A stretch of DNA of 64,000 nt. Origin: Gleditsia sinensis (Eukaryota; Streptophyta; Magnoliopsida; Fabales; Fabaceae). The translations under genes and the position numbers were made by a program. Below are positions 21,762 through 35,575 of this stretch, in pieces. The first letter of the stretch is position 1; each line of letters opens with the position of its first letter. A model generated the notes under the pieces. It worked only from the letters and a program-made list of their open reading frames with translations. It searched no databases and was not told where the DNA came from. Location: contig CM073467.1 of the NCBI GenBank assembly GCA_037074535.1, positions 61,864,001 through 61,928,000 of the forward strand, in the 5' to 3' direction.

Positions 21762-24700
21762 CTTGCCTCAATGACATGGTTGCACAAAGGAATCCGACCA
21801 ATACCAGAGAGAAAGCCAGAGGAAAGGACTGCAAAGATAAACAAAATAATCTTCAAATTGGAGTATGAGGAAAAAGTAATGAATATACATTTGCATAGAA
21901 TGCAGATGAGTTTCTTCAAGCATTCCTGTCAATGAACTGCAGCATGCCAGAAAAAAAATGAAAATGTATAAAACAAATAGGTTTTCATCAAAAGAGGCAA
22001 CGTTGTAATGCCTCTCCAGTCAATATAATCACTTAAACTTATCCTTGACTGGATAACCAGATTTCTTATTTTGAAATCAAAAGCAATTTTATTTCATGCT
22101 TTTTGTACTTTGCAACCCGCCACTTTTCTGTAGGGACGGGACCAGCCTTGTGTTAGCCTTGGAAGGAATACATGTCTCACGAACCGTTGAATAGGGAAAA
22201 GAAAAGGAAATATAAATGCATATTTAATATCTTTTCCCAAAGGGAAGTGGTTAGCCATCTCCATAAAAACTAAACACTAGATTAATTATGTATAATCAGA
22301 AGGAACTTAGCCATACATCACTAAAGTTGGATATATTCATAAATTGCTAGGTTTTTAACAAGTGTTAAGAAGCCAGAGTAGATGCCTCAATCTTCAATGC
22401 AGAAGAGATTCCATTTAACTTGTACTCACAGCTATTGCTTCAAGGCCTCCTTTCTGAGAAGAGAGAGCCATATCTCGGCTGACAGAAACTATGTAATGTC
22501 CTTGTAAGAGATCAATTGCGTCCTTCACATAAATAAGAAGTCAGCGATAGGGTGAAGCATTTACAATTACAAACAAACTAGTTATTTCTTTACATAAACA
22601 GATATAAGATATTTGGCCTAGAAATAATTTAACTCAAGAACTGCTCAGCTGGGGTCAAGGAAATAGTGAATAAATTTTCTTAATAATTATGGCCCACATT
22701 AAGATATGCAAGTGAATAGGGCAGTGTTCACTACAGCATAATAACTTCATGATCAGCACGGACTCAAGAAAACTTTAATGTAGAGGAGAGAAACAAAACA
22801 TACAACAGAGAGGACAAAGACAGTAAGGAGTCGTGACCACTTACAAGACACCCAAGAAATTCTACTTCACATTTTGAGTACCCGTATACATATTATAAAA
22901 AATGAGGCGTACATACCTTCTTTGTTCCATCACAAAAATTATTCAGATAATAGCGTAGAAGAGCATTCCAACCATCGTTTAGTATTCCTTGCATTGTGCG
23001 GTGCCCAAATCTGAATCCAATCAAATTATACAAATTAGTAGGGGAGGGCATGGAAGTTACATTCTATATAATGGTAGCAAGATCAATGAATTTTGAGAAA
23101 AAGTACCACATCATATCTCATAATCTTTGCATTTAAATTTTATCAGAAAGTTACACTAGGAAATTATTCACCCCAAAGTATAGAACAATTTCATAATTAC
23201 ATTATAATATTTTATGCCAAGTTTTGTGATTCCAATTGAACAAAGTAGATGACATATTTAAAGCAATTAATAGCAAAAGTGAGCAACAGCCAAATATTGA
23301 AAATATAATGCATAAAAATTCCTTAATCAGGGGAATGAGAATAAATAACAAATGAAGCAATAAATTCAATTCCTACAAATTATAGAACCTAATATTATCA
23401 CTTCAGACAAACCAGTATATAATATATGATATTTTGCAATGATGATTGGCAATTATGTCATGCTACTGAAATTCAACAGAAAAGACCTAAGGATGCATAA
23501 TTTATCTATCTTCTAAGTGTTGGGAACATAGAAAGCTTTTAACAGATTTATGGGAAAATACCTGACAAAGTCTCCTTTTAGAGCAGGGGTGCCTGAATAT
23601 TGAACACTTACATCATCCCCATGGTTAGCCCACACTGATCAAATAAAATCTACACTTTACGTTCTATAAAACTATGTGAATTTAGAAGTATATAATGAAG
23701 ATCACTTCACTGAACATTGCATATATAATCCCAAAGAACATGATTTGGAAAAATACACTTACAGATTTTAAAACTTTCATCTAGATTTGGATGTGAACTA
23801 ATGGTTTCTTCTGCACCAAAGACACCAAGCCTTCTGAGCTGGCATTCTAACATAGTTCAGGCTATCATACTCTGCAATGATATTCTAACATTATTAAGCA
23901 GGAACTTGAAGTTAGAAATACACAGACACACCGGCAGGTAACTTGAAAACAATGATGACTTATATAGCTGTTGTTACATGTGTCTACGAGCACATTTACA
24001 CATATTATAAGATTAAGTACACAGCTACCTGACTAATTTGAAGAGCTAAAAAAAAAATTTCCTTTAACAGGAAAAAAGTAGAATCAGAGGACATATAACA
24101 AACTCTATTCAATTCCTGTGAAATTTTGATTTTGAATTTGAATTTTTTATGTTTTGCTAACAAGTAAGCACATAACAGATAATATTACAAGCCTGAAGTG
24201 TGCTCAATGACAGGGAGAGAAAAGTCGAAATGTTTTCTGTTCGTTTTCTGAGGCAGAGATACTTGCCATCATAGATTTTAACCAACCTGAGTTACATTTG
24301 TACGGTCTATACAATCAATGCAATTGGTCCTGACAATTCCAAGTTGCTCCTTCATTTTCAAACCTTTTTCATTCAACAGAAGATATCTACAATTCCAAAA
24401 CAAAGTTTCAACACAGTAATCAAATTTTTTTAAAGTTTAAGGTTAGAGGAGAATACAAATTTGACTAAGCTAGGGCATCATTTAGAATTTCATGTTAGAA
24501 AATTTTAATAATTATGCAACACAAAAGTGTGTGTATATCTGTCGGGCAGCATTGGATACATCTGTTGGACATCATGTTTAATAAAGATCCAAAATGTTAT
24601 AGCAGATAGTTCCACATTAGGCAGCATAACAAAAAAGTATTAGAAATTATTGTCATCTGTTGAAAGATTAGCAGTTCATAAATAACACTGCCTGGATGCT

Positions 24701-26309
24701 AGCCAGCAATGCAAGTGTGAATCAGATTGGAAACTAAATTCTGAAGTGAATTTATATCAGAAAGCTTGACCAATTGAGAAATCCATACCCATTTCTATCA
24801 AGGAAATCTGAAATTTGGTCATAAAGGATAGAGAGGCGCTCAAAATGAATGTGTCCACAGATGCGATGGAAATCAAAGTGCAGGTATCTACAAAACAAAC
24901 CCAAATTATATATATCTATATGCATGAGAACCAAATAAGATGCAACCAAAGTTAATTGAACATATAAGCATCAATCTAAAAGTTAATTGAACGAAACTTC
25001 TACCTTACATCATCAGTAATCACAGGCTGCATTGTATTTGCAAATTTTTCGCACAGCTGCCCCTCTCCTCCATGCTGATATGATTTAAGGGGGAAAAGAA
25101 AAGGAACTCATATAGATGCATGCTGATACATAACAAGTCCAGGCACATTTTCACACAAGATATATTCTCTCAGGAACTGGCGCAGCGTATAAACAAATAT
25201 ATTTTGGTGTACGTAGATTGCATGCCTTCTTTACCTGATGACACTAGCCTTTGCAGTTGCTTAGAAAGTTCACTGAGTAATTAATTATACGCTAGTATCA
25301 CCAGTTAAAAATGTCAATCATCAGCATTCTCAAGAATCATTACACAGTGACAGAATATTCACCTTGTTAATAAGATCAACCATTAATACAACCCCATATT
25401 TTTTTCTTAAATCTAAGAAATGATGCTCTATGACTCGAGGCTGCATCACAAGCAGTGTAACAGCAGTCAAATACATACAGAACATTAGATGTAAGACTGA
25501 ACAATACAATAATCAATAACCACTTGCAGCTTCCTCAACTTTTACCAATTCAAACTTAGGTTTATATGTCAAGTCGACAAATTGGTCCCAGAGCAATGGG
25601 ATTGAGCCACGAACCTGTAAAAGAACAAAAGGGGCTCATGTGTGCTACAAATTTAGATACATCATACATGATTAAATGACACAGCATTGGTGGTAATAAA
25701 CAAAGTTAAAAATCATCCCACAAAATTGACAGCAAGCATCCCAATTTCCCTGTTTTGGCTTTATCCAAACTGTCATGTACTTCTGGATCACATAATGGCA
25801 TGAATCAACTAGTTTATCAACAATGATGATCACTACATTCCAATAAGCATGTCTTCACATCAGAAACTTTGACCTCACTTATCTTGTAGAAATGATGCCC
25901 TAATTCCTAATAGGCAAAATTTTCATTGGAGGGCCCATATTTGAGGAAGTCAAATATACCGAAAGATAATTGTGTGTAATGCCATTTTGCATAGATCTTA
26001 AAGCCACCACCTATTGCATTAGGAGTAGTTAGGCTTCAATGTGCATAATAATCTTTTCAGCTCTACCCATCTCATAGCTGGAGTGCCAAGATAAATTTGA
26101 ACACACACAGAGGGACCATGCTTGGTAGAGTTTGTGCGAGAGAGAGTAAAGGATACTGAATAAAAGAGATAGAATAACAAGTTAAATGAATTCAAGTATT
26201 AAAAGTTACTCCAACAATTTACAGAAAGTGGAATCAAAACAACTATTATCCTTTTATACAGTAATATAGATAAAACTGAAATGTGAACCAATCAAATTAT
26301 ATGAACTAT

Positions 26310-26405
26310 TTACCAATGAGTCAATTGGCCAAGTGGTACTAAAGTCATCTTCAAAGCTAAGGATCTGAATTTGAATCTCAGACGAAGCCAAATAAATAAA
26401 TAAAA
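26310..26405 (+). mobile_element. tRNA-derived SINE-like sequence in a SAC intron
   Basis: TGGCCAAGTGG at about 26326 matches the pol III A box pattern. ATTTGAATCTC about 35 bp later resembles a decayed B box, and the sequence ends in an A-rich tail with AAATAAATAAATAAA. It lies between SAC exons 8 and 9, in antisense to the gene. Confidence 0.4.
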
Positions 26406-29400
26406 AATATGACTATTTGTTTGTAATTTTAATTGTTCTATTTCACTGAATTTTTAAATTTAAATATGTTAACAATGAGATGAAAATGGAAATCATCTTA
26501 ATATTAGCTCCTCCAGTTTTACTCCCCCACCAAGCAAGCATACATTACTTTTGACTTATTATACTATTAATTCCCTTATCATTCCTTTTAATTATCCTAC
26601 TACCAAGCAAAGTCAAAAGTTTTTCTGTACCAAAGCATCATTTATATTGGATGTAAAATAAAATGAAATCTATTTTGCAAGCTCATAGGAATAAATTGAT
26701 ATCGTAAAATAGCTCTCGTTTATTATTTAAGCTGTTGTTAATTTTTCTATAACCATAGAAGATAATGTTCAAAACAGGGTTATATAAAAAACAACACTTA
26801 TAGGATCATTTCTCCGAATTAAGCAGTCAGAGACTTCCTATCTTGTAATGGACATAATGCATGTCCATCATATGGTTGATAAATAATAATAGAAGCATTA
26901 CATGAACAAACGAAGCTGTATACCCATTTAACTGCATAATTTGCTCGGTTTCCACAAAATTAGCGACATACCCATCAGAATCAGCTCCTCTTCTCCACAT
27001 CCGAGTTCCTTTCAGGAAACGTAAATTGTATTTAAACCCCTTATCCAACCAACCAATGAAAAAGATGATGCTATTTCAACAAAAAACATTTTAAAAAATA
27101 TTATGCAACTAGACAGCCACACAAGAATGACCCTTAATATGGTAGTGCATTTCTAATAAGCTATAAATGGTAAAGTTTTTGCAACAGTAGTCTTTCATAA
27201 TGGCTATCATTATCAATTATCACCACCAAATTAAACAATGCATATTTCCTGGCTTAAAGATAGTGATTCATGATGTAAATGGTTAAAATACATAAAGTTA
27301 TGATATATAAATTCACAGTCAGAAATAAAGAGAACTTTATTAAATACCGTTTCTTCTCATGCATCTCCTAGCAATTAAAGTGACGTCAATAATATCCTTT
27401 CCAATTGCTGCTTGAAAGTGATGAAAGCCTAATGATTGGTTCAGGAGAAACCTCAAAGAAAAAATAGTCAAGTGATCACACAATATTAATGCAAATAGTC
27501 AAACCTAAAAAAGCAAACAACAATATGCATGTGTTAGTGTTACACAACAACCCTAAAATAATAAATTTAACACTGGGATAAGGATACTGCCTTGGATTAC
27601 AGGTAGTAAGAATGGGTCAAGCCGCATCCCCAGGATAACACATATTACTAGTTAGTAATATAAAAATGTGTAACTGAAGAAAATGAAAAAGCAGCCTAAA
27701 ATTTGCCACAAGCCCACATTGTTATCGATGAGCACTTCCAGCATATAATTGTTCCAAAGGAATCGAGGCTCTGCCTGTGACAAAGAATTTAGTGGCATAA
27801 ACAGAATAAAAGGGGAAAATAAAAGCTGCAGAAAGAATCAATTCAAACTGAACATTGTCTAAACAAATTTCAGGAAGTATTACCCATGGATAACAATAAA
27901 TAATAAGAAAACAAGATGACTTTTCTAGGATGTAATTTACACTTGTGGTAAAAATCTCTTAAACAGAAGGTTAATGGTAAACAAAACACAACTTACCTGC
28001 CTCTAAAGAGGAAGCAATCTAGACTCATCACTTAGGTCATGCAATCGCTGGGCACTGCAGCACATGATATCAACATTCAATACCATATCAACAATAAATT
28101 TTGAAATCTATTCTGTCTCTCAATACAAAGTGGAATTAAGTTTACATAAGAAATTTTTTGAAGATAATTTTGTCTATGACTGGTAGGGCCACATCAATAA
28201 TTATTATATAACATTCAAATGAATTGAACTCTCAAATCAGTTAGGAACTTTAATTTGTTAATGATATATCTTCCAGAGAAAATATTTTCTACATAATATC
28301 AACCTTATGATTCAGCTGTTCCACAAGTCAAACTTGACAGAGCAATCAAGAAATCACTGTTCTGCAAAAAATTCACGTGCATAAGGGGAGGTGAACATTT
28401 TCTAATACATTTTTACATTTTGTTGGAATTTGGAATCAACTTGGCATTTAATGGTTAAAAGTACTTGCATACTTTTCTCACTTAAATATACAAACCATTA
28501 CTCACTGATTACAGCAAAAATACTGTCTTTATTACATATTGCAATTATCTATATTCTTTTGCTATTGGAATTTGGAATCAGCTAGCCGTTTGATGATTGA
28601 AAGTACCTGCAAACTAATCTCTCTTAAATAAAATGTACTAATAACTGTTACAGCCTTTTAACCAAGATTGGAATGATATGAAGGTTTATATCCAATATAG
28701 TAAAATGAACATTTGCTTTAATATTTTCCTTTTCTATTGGAATTTAGAATCAAGTTGCCATTCAATGATTAAAAGTACTTGCAAACTATTCTTGGTTCAA
28801 AATACTAGTCATTTTTGTCGCATATTAGTCACTATCCTTAAAATTAGTTCTTTTTCTTAAAATGAAAAGATTCATAGTGTGCTTCGATTATAACACCTAA
28901 GACTCCCACTTCCTTATACGTCGATACCATTCAAATAGTAGTCTAAATGCCACTTATACAAGATAACACTCAAACATGGATGGACTAATACATGTTTTAG
29001 CCATTTAAGACTGAAGAATCATGCAATATCATCCTAAGGACATTCTAAAAGTTGTCTAAACCTGACTCTTTCTCTAGGTTTACAAGTTGTACCCACATAC
29101 TAATCAAAGTAAGAATGTATAGCTGCTTCCTTCTTTTGTGTGTTATCTGTGTATATTTACATTTATATATTGAAAATCTCCATCATATTGTATTCAGTCA
29201 TAGTCACAATTGAATGAATGCCACAAATGTCTAAAGAAGGTCACTTCAGGGTCAAATTGGTGTCATATGAAAAATAAAGACCAGCAGTCCTCTCAGCAAT
29301 ATTTAGCAGACTGGAAAACTCGATCTCTGTCTTTTTCTGCCAAAGATAGTACAACAGTTATTAGTCCCAAACAGCTAGTGGACATATTAAAAAAGTTGAG

Positions 29401-30439
29401 TTGTAGCAGACTTACCTGCTCAGCAGAAGTATGTTCAAGAGAATGGTTACATGGAAAGATCTTCATGGATGAAATTTTGAAAATTGGATGCCCCAAGTAA
29501 GACCCAACACTTAAACGCTCAGTTATAAGCAACAAATATGATCCTAAAAGCATAGTAAATTATAACAACATTAAAATGGTTGGCCAAATGTGAGTCTGTA
29601 GCCGTGAAGGAACACATTATCTGAAGCAAGAGTTCAGAAATGTAAACAAGATCAACAAAATCATATTGGTAGCTATCGTGATCAAAATCACAAAAACAAG
29701 CAATGGGAAAACTGGGGACCTAGCTCACTAGCTATAAAGATATATGAATTAAAGGCACAATGCCACAATTAATATAATTTTGCATCTAACATGATATTTA
29801 ACTCCCACTTCCCTTAACCATCCTTGGAATCTTATTCTATTTTTGTTTTCATCCATGTGCCAAGGTCAATTATCATCTGTCGTTACTTGCTGATCCCCAT
29901 TATAATCTCTCCAAAAACCGTAATCTACTTCACATTATAGCACAATGACATGGATGGGGATGAACACCAACATAAGGCAGAATATTATCATGAACAATAA
30001 AAAATTACATAGGTAGTCACTTTGATATGCAATATCTATCTGCAAATCACGGTTTAAGTGTTTCCTACTCCTAAGATTGTTTACGAACCAAAAGCCTCAA
30101 CATCCCAACCACACCGAAAATTGTCACGATCTTAGGAACTCGAAGGGAGCTGTATTCTGGAATCTCATCTGGCAAAGCAAGACAATGGAAGCAAAAGAAA
30201 AGGTAAAGGGATGAGTTAGAAGAAGGAGAAGGGAAGGAGGACATGCGATGATGTAAAGCACCAAACTTAAGATAGCAAACATGAAACAGCTAACCAATCA
30301 GCTTCATCGAACCATCCTTTCGACTAACCGCCAAAGAAGAACTAGAAGAGCCATCCGTCGGCTCAATGACATACTGATCCGGAAATTCCCAAAGGCGCAT
30401 ACTCGTGTACAACTTATGCCCGGAATCTGCCTTCTCCAT

Positions 30440-31060
30440 CGTAATTGGAATCTCATATCACTATAAACAATACACAATATTTATACCCATTATTCAGTGA
30501 AGAAAAAAGTGCATTTACCAAAAAAAAAATCAAAAGAAATTGAAGCTCATATTTTCAAGTAAATAAGCCAGTAGCCAGTAGCCAGTAGCCATAGCTTATT
30601 GCTTAAATTTGTATATTAACCTGAAAATAGTTGAATATGAGACAATCTGAATTGAAAAACCAATTCCCGCTAACACCATGAGAAGTAGTCCATTTCTCAA
30701 ATTTTGCCACTTTCCACAAAAATGCATAAGAGAAGGAGGAATAAATAACCTGATAGAAGATCACACTGGAAAGTTTTACGTCAAAGAGTAATAATAAGGA
30801 TGCAAAGGCAAAACAGTGTTAGCAAAATTGGCTATGTCACTGTGCTCTCTTCAATACAAGGTAATACATTTCTTGAGAAGCTAAGGGCATGTTTGGAACC
30901 CTCACAACACGCGTGGGATGGCTATGGCCAAGCTTCCAAAGGGAAAACGCAATATCCAAACGCGACTACGACGCCGGGCGGAAAGTTTCGACCGGTTCCC
31001 CTGAAACGATGCCGGACGACTATGTTTTCGATACAAGTGGAGAGATCTTAGAGGTCCGTG
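30440..31060. promoter_or_regulatory. Upstream region of SAC, start of the segmental duplication
   Basis: The first 350 bp are the likely SAC promoter and leader (minus strand). From 30786 to about 30982 the sequence closely matches 46546-46745: GAGTAATAATAAGGATGC at the start, GGGCATGTTTGGAACCCTCA in the middle. This marks the edge of the duplicated block. Short open frames here are shared with the duplicate and show no family signal. Confidence 0.55.
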
Positions 31061-32776
31061 ACCTACTACAGTGGTGAAATTGAACCCTATGACGTGGTCA
31101 ATAAACGAGCAATATTGCCATCACGAAGAGCCTTCCACAACATTATCAGTATTATCCCTTATTTTTATTTTTATTTTCTTTTTAATCATTTCGGCATTTT
31201 AAAATTTTACAGCCCGTTATTTTTCTTAATTTTTTTCAACGTTGTTTTTCAAGATATTTTCTTAATTTTTATTTTTAATTCGGTTATAAGAAAAAAGCTC
31301 TCCCAGCTCTGATGTTTTGGAAGGAGGTAAAATGTCTTTATTTCTAATAACTTTTTCACCCCTTTTTTTAAAATCTATATTCACACAAAGATGTAAAGTG
31401 TATATCAATGATAGAATTTTTTTTCTTTTAGAGAAGTATGAAATATAAAATATAAAAATTTTAACAAGTTATTCAAGCTCTATTAACAGTATATTATAAG
31501 CATTCATTATTAAATATTTTAAAATGAACGAGAAATGAAAGTTTTAAGACATTACTACTATAATTGAACTCCAAAAAATATTGTTAATTACTATTTATTT
31601 CTTGGTTCTATGTGTGTGTGTGTGTGAAAGCGTAAAAAAACATGATTGAAAGTAAGAACATTTACACAAACTTATACGATGATAATTAAAATCATCATAA
31701 AAGTACATTGCTACTTAATTTTAATTTTTGCAATTCATGAATTGCAACTCAAGATTGGTCTAGCTTTGTTAATGTACATTCATTTGATGAATCGCAGTGG
31801 AAACACAACTTAATTACTCATATAGATGCCTCCGATCGATAGATGAACCATTTGTATAATAGCATCCATTAATGTATGAGAAATAATAATGCTCAGAAAT
31901 ATTTTTCCTAATAAAAGGAAGATCGAACTTGCTTTTGCTTTCATAAAAGATGGAATTAACTGACTGGATATTTTGTAATAAAAATTTGCAGTCATAAAGT
32001 GTTTATAGCAGGCAATCTCTTTGAAGGGCGAACACAACCCGTAGAGACCCTCTTATTTTCTTCTTACAGATTCCCCAAATTCATATTACTTCGGTAGCTA
32101 AAGAATATTCGTGGAAAGACTAAACTTTCCATGCTCTTAATTCATCCTGCTGTGAACTCAAATCTTACGAGCCCATAGTTTTACCAGAGTCCAAAACCAA
32201 AAATGAGACAAATATACGTGGAATATATTCTTGACCTGTTATTGCTCATATGAGAAACCAAGAAATCAAAAGATAGGCCATAAATGAAACCCAGATAACT
32301 TCAAACATTTATGTTTTTGCTCAACAAACAGAAAAGAATAGTGAGAGAAAGCAATTTGACAGATAGATAATGGTTTGATTTGTTTGTTTTATATATAACC
32401 AGACAAAGGCAAAGCAGTCCAGAAGAACCTCTTGAGCGTAATTCAGGACTAATCTGCTTACATTTGTAAACTGAGAAATTCTAACATATAACATCAACCA
32501 AAACCTGACTATATATAAAGTTAACATAAATGGTTGATGGATCCAGGCAAAAGGCCCCAGAAGGAATATACATATACATCTAATGTTTTTAGAGACATTC
32601 TTGCAAAGGCGCTAGCTTAACATGATCACCTTTGGGTATAAACTTGTTAAATGAAAGTAAACAAATAAAAATTGCTGGATTTTACGGGACTGTAGGACCA
32701 TCTAGCAATTCTGATTTGTTCATTATTAGATAAGTTTTAGCCGGGCCAATGCAAGAAAATTTCATATCCAAGCTAG
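31061..32776. other. Intergenic part of duplication block 1
   Basis: AT-rich. Matches 53115-55102 in order (for example GGTCAATAAACGAGCAATATTGCC near 31098 against 53155, and CATATAGATGCCTCCGAT near 31818 against 54122). A short (TG)n run is at about 31612. The right end is the 3' UTR of zinc-finger gene 1. No gene seen. Confidence 0.6.
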
Positions 32777-33633
32777 CTAGGGCTTGTCTTCATCATCTTC
32801 ACCAGGGAGCTCGTTCAGGTCAAAATAAAATTGTTTTCCTTCATCGGTTTTCTCTGCAACATTAGACTCCACTCCCTCCATTGGTTGGTTCAGATCGAAT
32901 GTAATCCCACTTGGTCCAGCAGTCGATGATGATGACCCACCCTCCCCGCTTCCACTATCACCTGCAACCATCAAGCATATTCAAAACCCAACCCATCAGA
33001 TCTATTATTGTCTACATTTACTTTTGCCCGAAGAAATCACCAGTGATACTTAAAACTGAAATTCAAGAGAAGAAAAGTTTTTAATAACATCTTACCCTGA
33101 GCTTGAACTGCTTGTGGTGCTGGTGCTGGTGCTGGTGCTGGTGGTGCTGGTGATGAAGATGTTGAGGAGAAAACAGGAGGCCTGAAAAAACCACGGTACA
33201 CGCGTTCAGGGTGAGCCCGCATGTGACCAAACGCGGCCTTCCAGCTGGTGAATTCTTTCTGGCAGACAGGACAAGTGGGCGTCCCAGGCGGAGGGTCTAT
33301 CAGTTCAGATGGCTTCCGCTTGTTGCTCCGTTTTGTACCCTCGCTCAGATCCTCCACCCCCGGCCTCTCCACTCCCGACCCGGACCCACCTTCCCCTGCA
33401 CCCACAGCCACCGCCAAGGAGGACCCACCCCCTTCTCCGGCACTGCTAACCTCCCCCACCTGTAATAATGGGGTTATGATCACGTTCTCGGCGGACCCCC
33501 CAGAGTGTCCGCCTCCAGCAGAGGGAGAAGAGCCACCAGTAGATTGGGTCCGACTGAACGTACCCAAAGGAGGGTGTTGAGGGGAAGAAGATGATGACTT
33601 TTGGGTAGGGGAGCTCTGTGCCAGGTTTTGCAT
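32777..33633 (-). CDS. Single C2H2 zinc-finger protein with two DLN-type EAR motifs (gene 1)
   Basis: Two exons, 33633-33096 and 32961-32777, GT-AG, giving 240 residues. A Ser/Pro/Gly-rich N-terminal half leads to a basic KRSNKRKPSE stretch (possible nuclear signal) and one finger, CPVCQKEFTSWKAAFGHMRAH (C-x2-C-x12-H-x3-H). This is a variant of the plant QALGGH finger of the SWKALFGHMR type, followed by PERVYRG. An Ala/Pro repeat closes exon 1. Exon 2 encodes FDLNQP and FDLNELP, EAR-type motifs that recruit TOPLESS co-repressors in known proteins, and an acidic tail EDDEDKP. I infer a nuclear transcriptional repressor; targets are unknown. I chose MQNLAQ as the start because genes 2 and 3 begin alike; an in-frame ATG 22 codons upstream would add a hydrophobic stretch. 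Part of a three-gene cluster. Confidence 0.88.
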
Positions 33634-35532
33634 GGCTACAACGACGAAGCACACAAACAAAACTGGGAGTAAGAAACTGAGAAGAAGGAGGCTTTGCATT
33701 TGGGAGTTGGGACTATATTACGAGGTCGTCCATTTATAAGTGGAGGACTAGAAGATATGCTTTGGAAATGACGGTTACGTTTTGATCAGTTAGAGTCTGT
33801 CTTAGTCCACCCTCTACGAACCCATAGTAAACCCAATGCAAATGGTTGTTTCTTCTTTTCTTGTTCTGAAAAGATGACTGTGAGATCGGGAATCAGGATC
33901 GTGTGTGGCACGTACCACCGTTGGACATGTGCGATGATTGAGTTGGGTTTCTCACGCCCTGGTTTGCCAGCCCAGTTTTTGTTTTTATTCCCACGAAGGG
34001 AGGGGTCCACCGGGTTCAAAAAAAAATGTTAAAATATTTTATGCATTTAAGATTGGCATAAACTCGGATCAGAAAAGGTAAGATTTTGAATATCTCTGTT
34101 TAATTCTTATCTATCCTCGCTTTTCTTCTTTTTCAGGGTTTAATTTTTTCAACGTGGAGTGGAGGAAAGCATGCGTTTTTTCCTCCTTTTTAAGAAAATT
34201 TATTTCAACCGGGGTTAGTCTTAATTACTGTTGAATTGGATCATCATCAATCAGATTCATTAAAATTAAATATGTCTGTATAATAATAAATTTATTATGA
34301 CTGCTACATTAAAGATAATTAATACCTCTACTCTTATTTTCGCAAGTACTATATTTTTTTATAGGTATTTATATACCGATTATATGTATTTTTTTTATAT
34401 TGCATAATATATATTTGGACCACCTTAAAATTGAACTCTTTTACATTATCTTTGCAAGTTGACACAAAAATGTATATCATGTCTCTAATTTATGTAAAGT
34501 TAATGAATATGATTGATTGATTTTTTTTAAAGTTCGTGCATGTGTGCTTAATTATGCAATTTGAAAATCAATTTTACGTGAAAATTTGTCAATTTTTTTT
34601 TAAATTTATACCGTTTTTAAACATTGACAAAAAGTTGGACTCATGGTCTGACTATATATATGTGCTAGCTCTACGCAAGAAGTGCATCTAAATAATTTTT
34701 ACGTACTGTGAACAAGCATATAATTATTCAGTAGAGAAGGAAGGTTTTTGCAAAGAAAAAAGCTCATTAATTATAATGGCCGGAAAACGCTACGATAATA
34801 TCCAAGCAAGTAGTTGTACCACCATGACCGTAAAATCTCTACATACACCTATTGCTTTTTTTTTTTTTTCACACTCTGTTAGATGGAATCCTCCCCGAAA
34901 CCCAGTTGTGCAATCGTTTTGCTTTGGTTTCCCATCTGTTCGTCTGGGCTACAGTACAATTACAAGAAACTAGGCAGATGCAGATTTCAGGGCCTTAAGG
35001 AAAAGGGTTGAAGGTAGCACTTAGCACACAATGGGATTTTTTAAATTCTGCTATACTGTTTCATGCTCTCAACCCGCTAATTCAGATATATAGCCTCTTT
35101 TGTACGAGTTCTGGTGGTTAGCTTGCAAGTTTCTGATGCATATACTATTTATACTGTTTTCCCCCTTTTTTGTAGCCAGGTATCTAGCTTATGTTATATT
35201 ATATATAAATATATGTGTGTGTGAAGTTGCAGCAGGACGCACTTCACCTCCAATTGTAACTATAAACACTTTGTGTCTTTTCTTAATTATGCATCATTTT
35301 CGTTCAAACAAATGGTGAATCATTGCTGCCCTTCAAAACACAATGACATTCAAAATCTACTTCTAATTCATGTTGAGACACACATAAATGTTTACATTAA
35401 TATGAACAAACAGGAAGAGAGGTTTCTTGGATGTTCCGTGTTTCTTCCAAAGGGAATAGCCAAGGTACTAAGATTGAGATTTCAATACGTTATATATATA
35501 TATATATATATTGTAAGTACGTATTTAGTTTC

Positions 35533-35575
<43 letters not shown>

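Larger units (their letters stand above)
11041..30439 (-). pseudogene. SAC7: SAC-domain phosphoinositide phosphatase (SAC6/SAC7 clade) with two nonsense codons
   Basis: SAC phosphatases remove phosphates from PtdIns(4)P-type lipids; in Arabidopsis this clade (RHD4/SAC7) works on secretory membranes. I read 19 exons on the minus strand: 30439-30295, 30168-30085, 29543-29416, 29336-29245, 28054-27997, 27774-27710, 27451-27348, 27008-26902, 25614-25546, 25440-25363, 25074-25004, 24887-24789, 24386-24287, 23871-23763, 23634-23562, 23010-22917, 22522-22430, 21828-21762 and 11171-11041. The lengths sum to 589 codons with every phase matching. Visible features: N-terminal MEKADSGHKLYTSMRLW, GTRMWRRGADSDGYVANF (exon 8), HFDFHRICGHIHFERL (exon 12), catalytic NCIDCIDRTNVTQ (Cys about 389, Arg about 395), and two hydrophobic segments in exons 18 and 19 that would anchor the C-terminus. 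Lesions: TAG for a family Trp at codon 167 (28003-28005) and TGA for a family Arg at codon 405 (23857-23859). Exon 9 also stops short: conserved-looking text ending VEEAA follows its donor. Confidence 0.93.

Noticed and set aside
30800..31077. Open frames upstream of SAC (two frames, 60-80 codons)
   Set aside because: The sequence is a duplicated non-coding segment (also at 46546) and the frames are not conserved between the copies.
33211..33580. Plus-strand frames of 84 and 110 codons over zinc-finger gene 1
   Set aside because: Antisense shadows of the Ser/Pro/Gly-rich coding exon.
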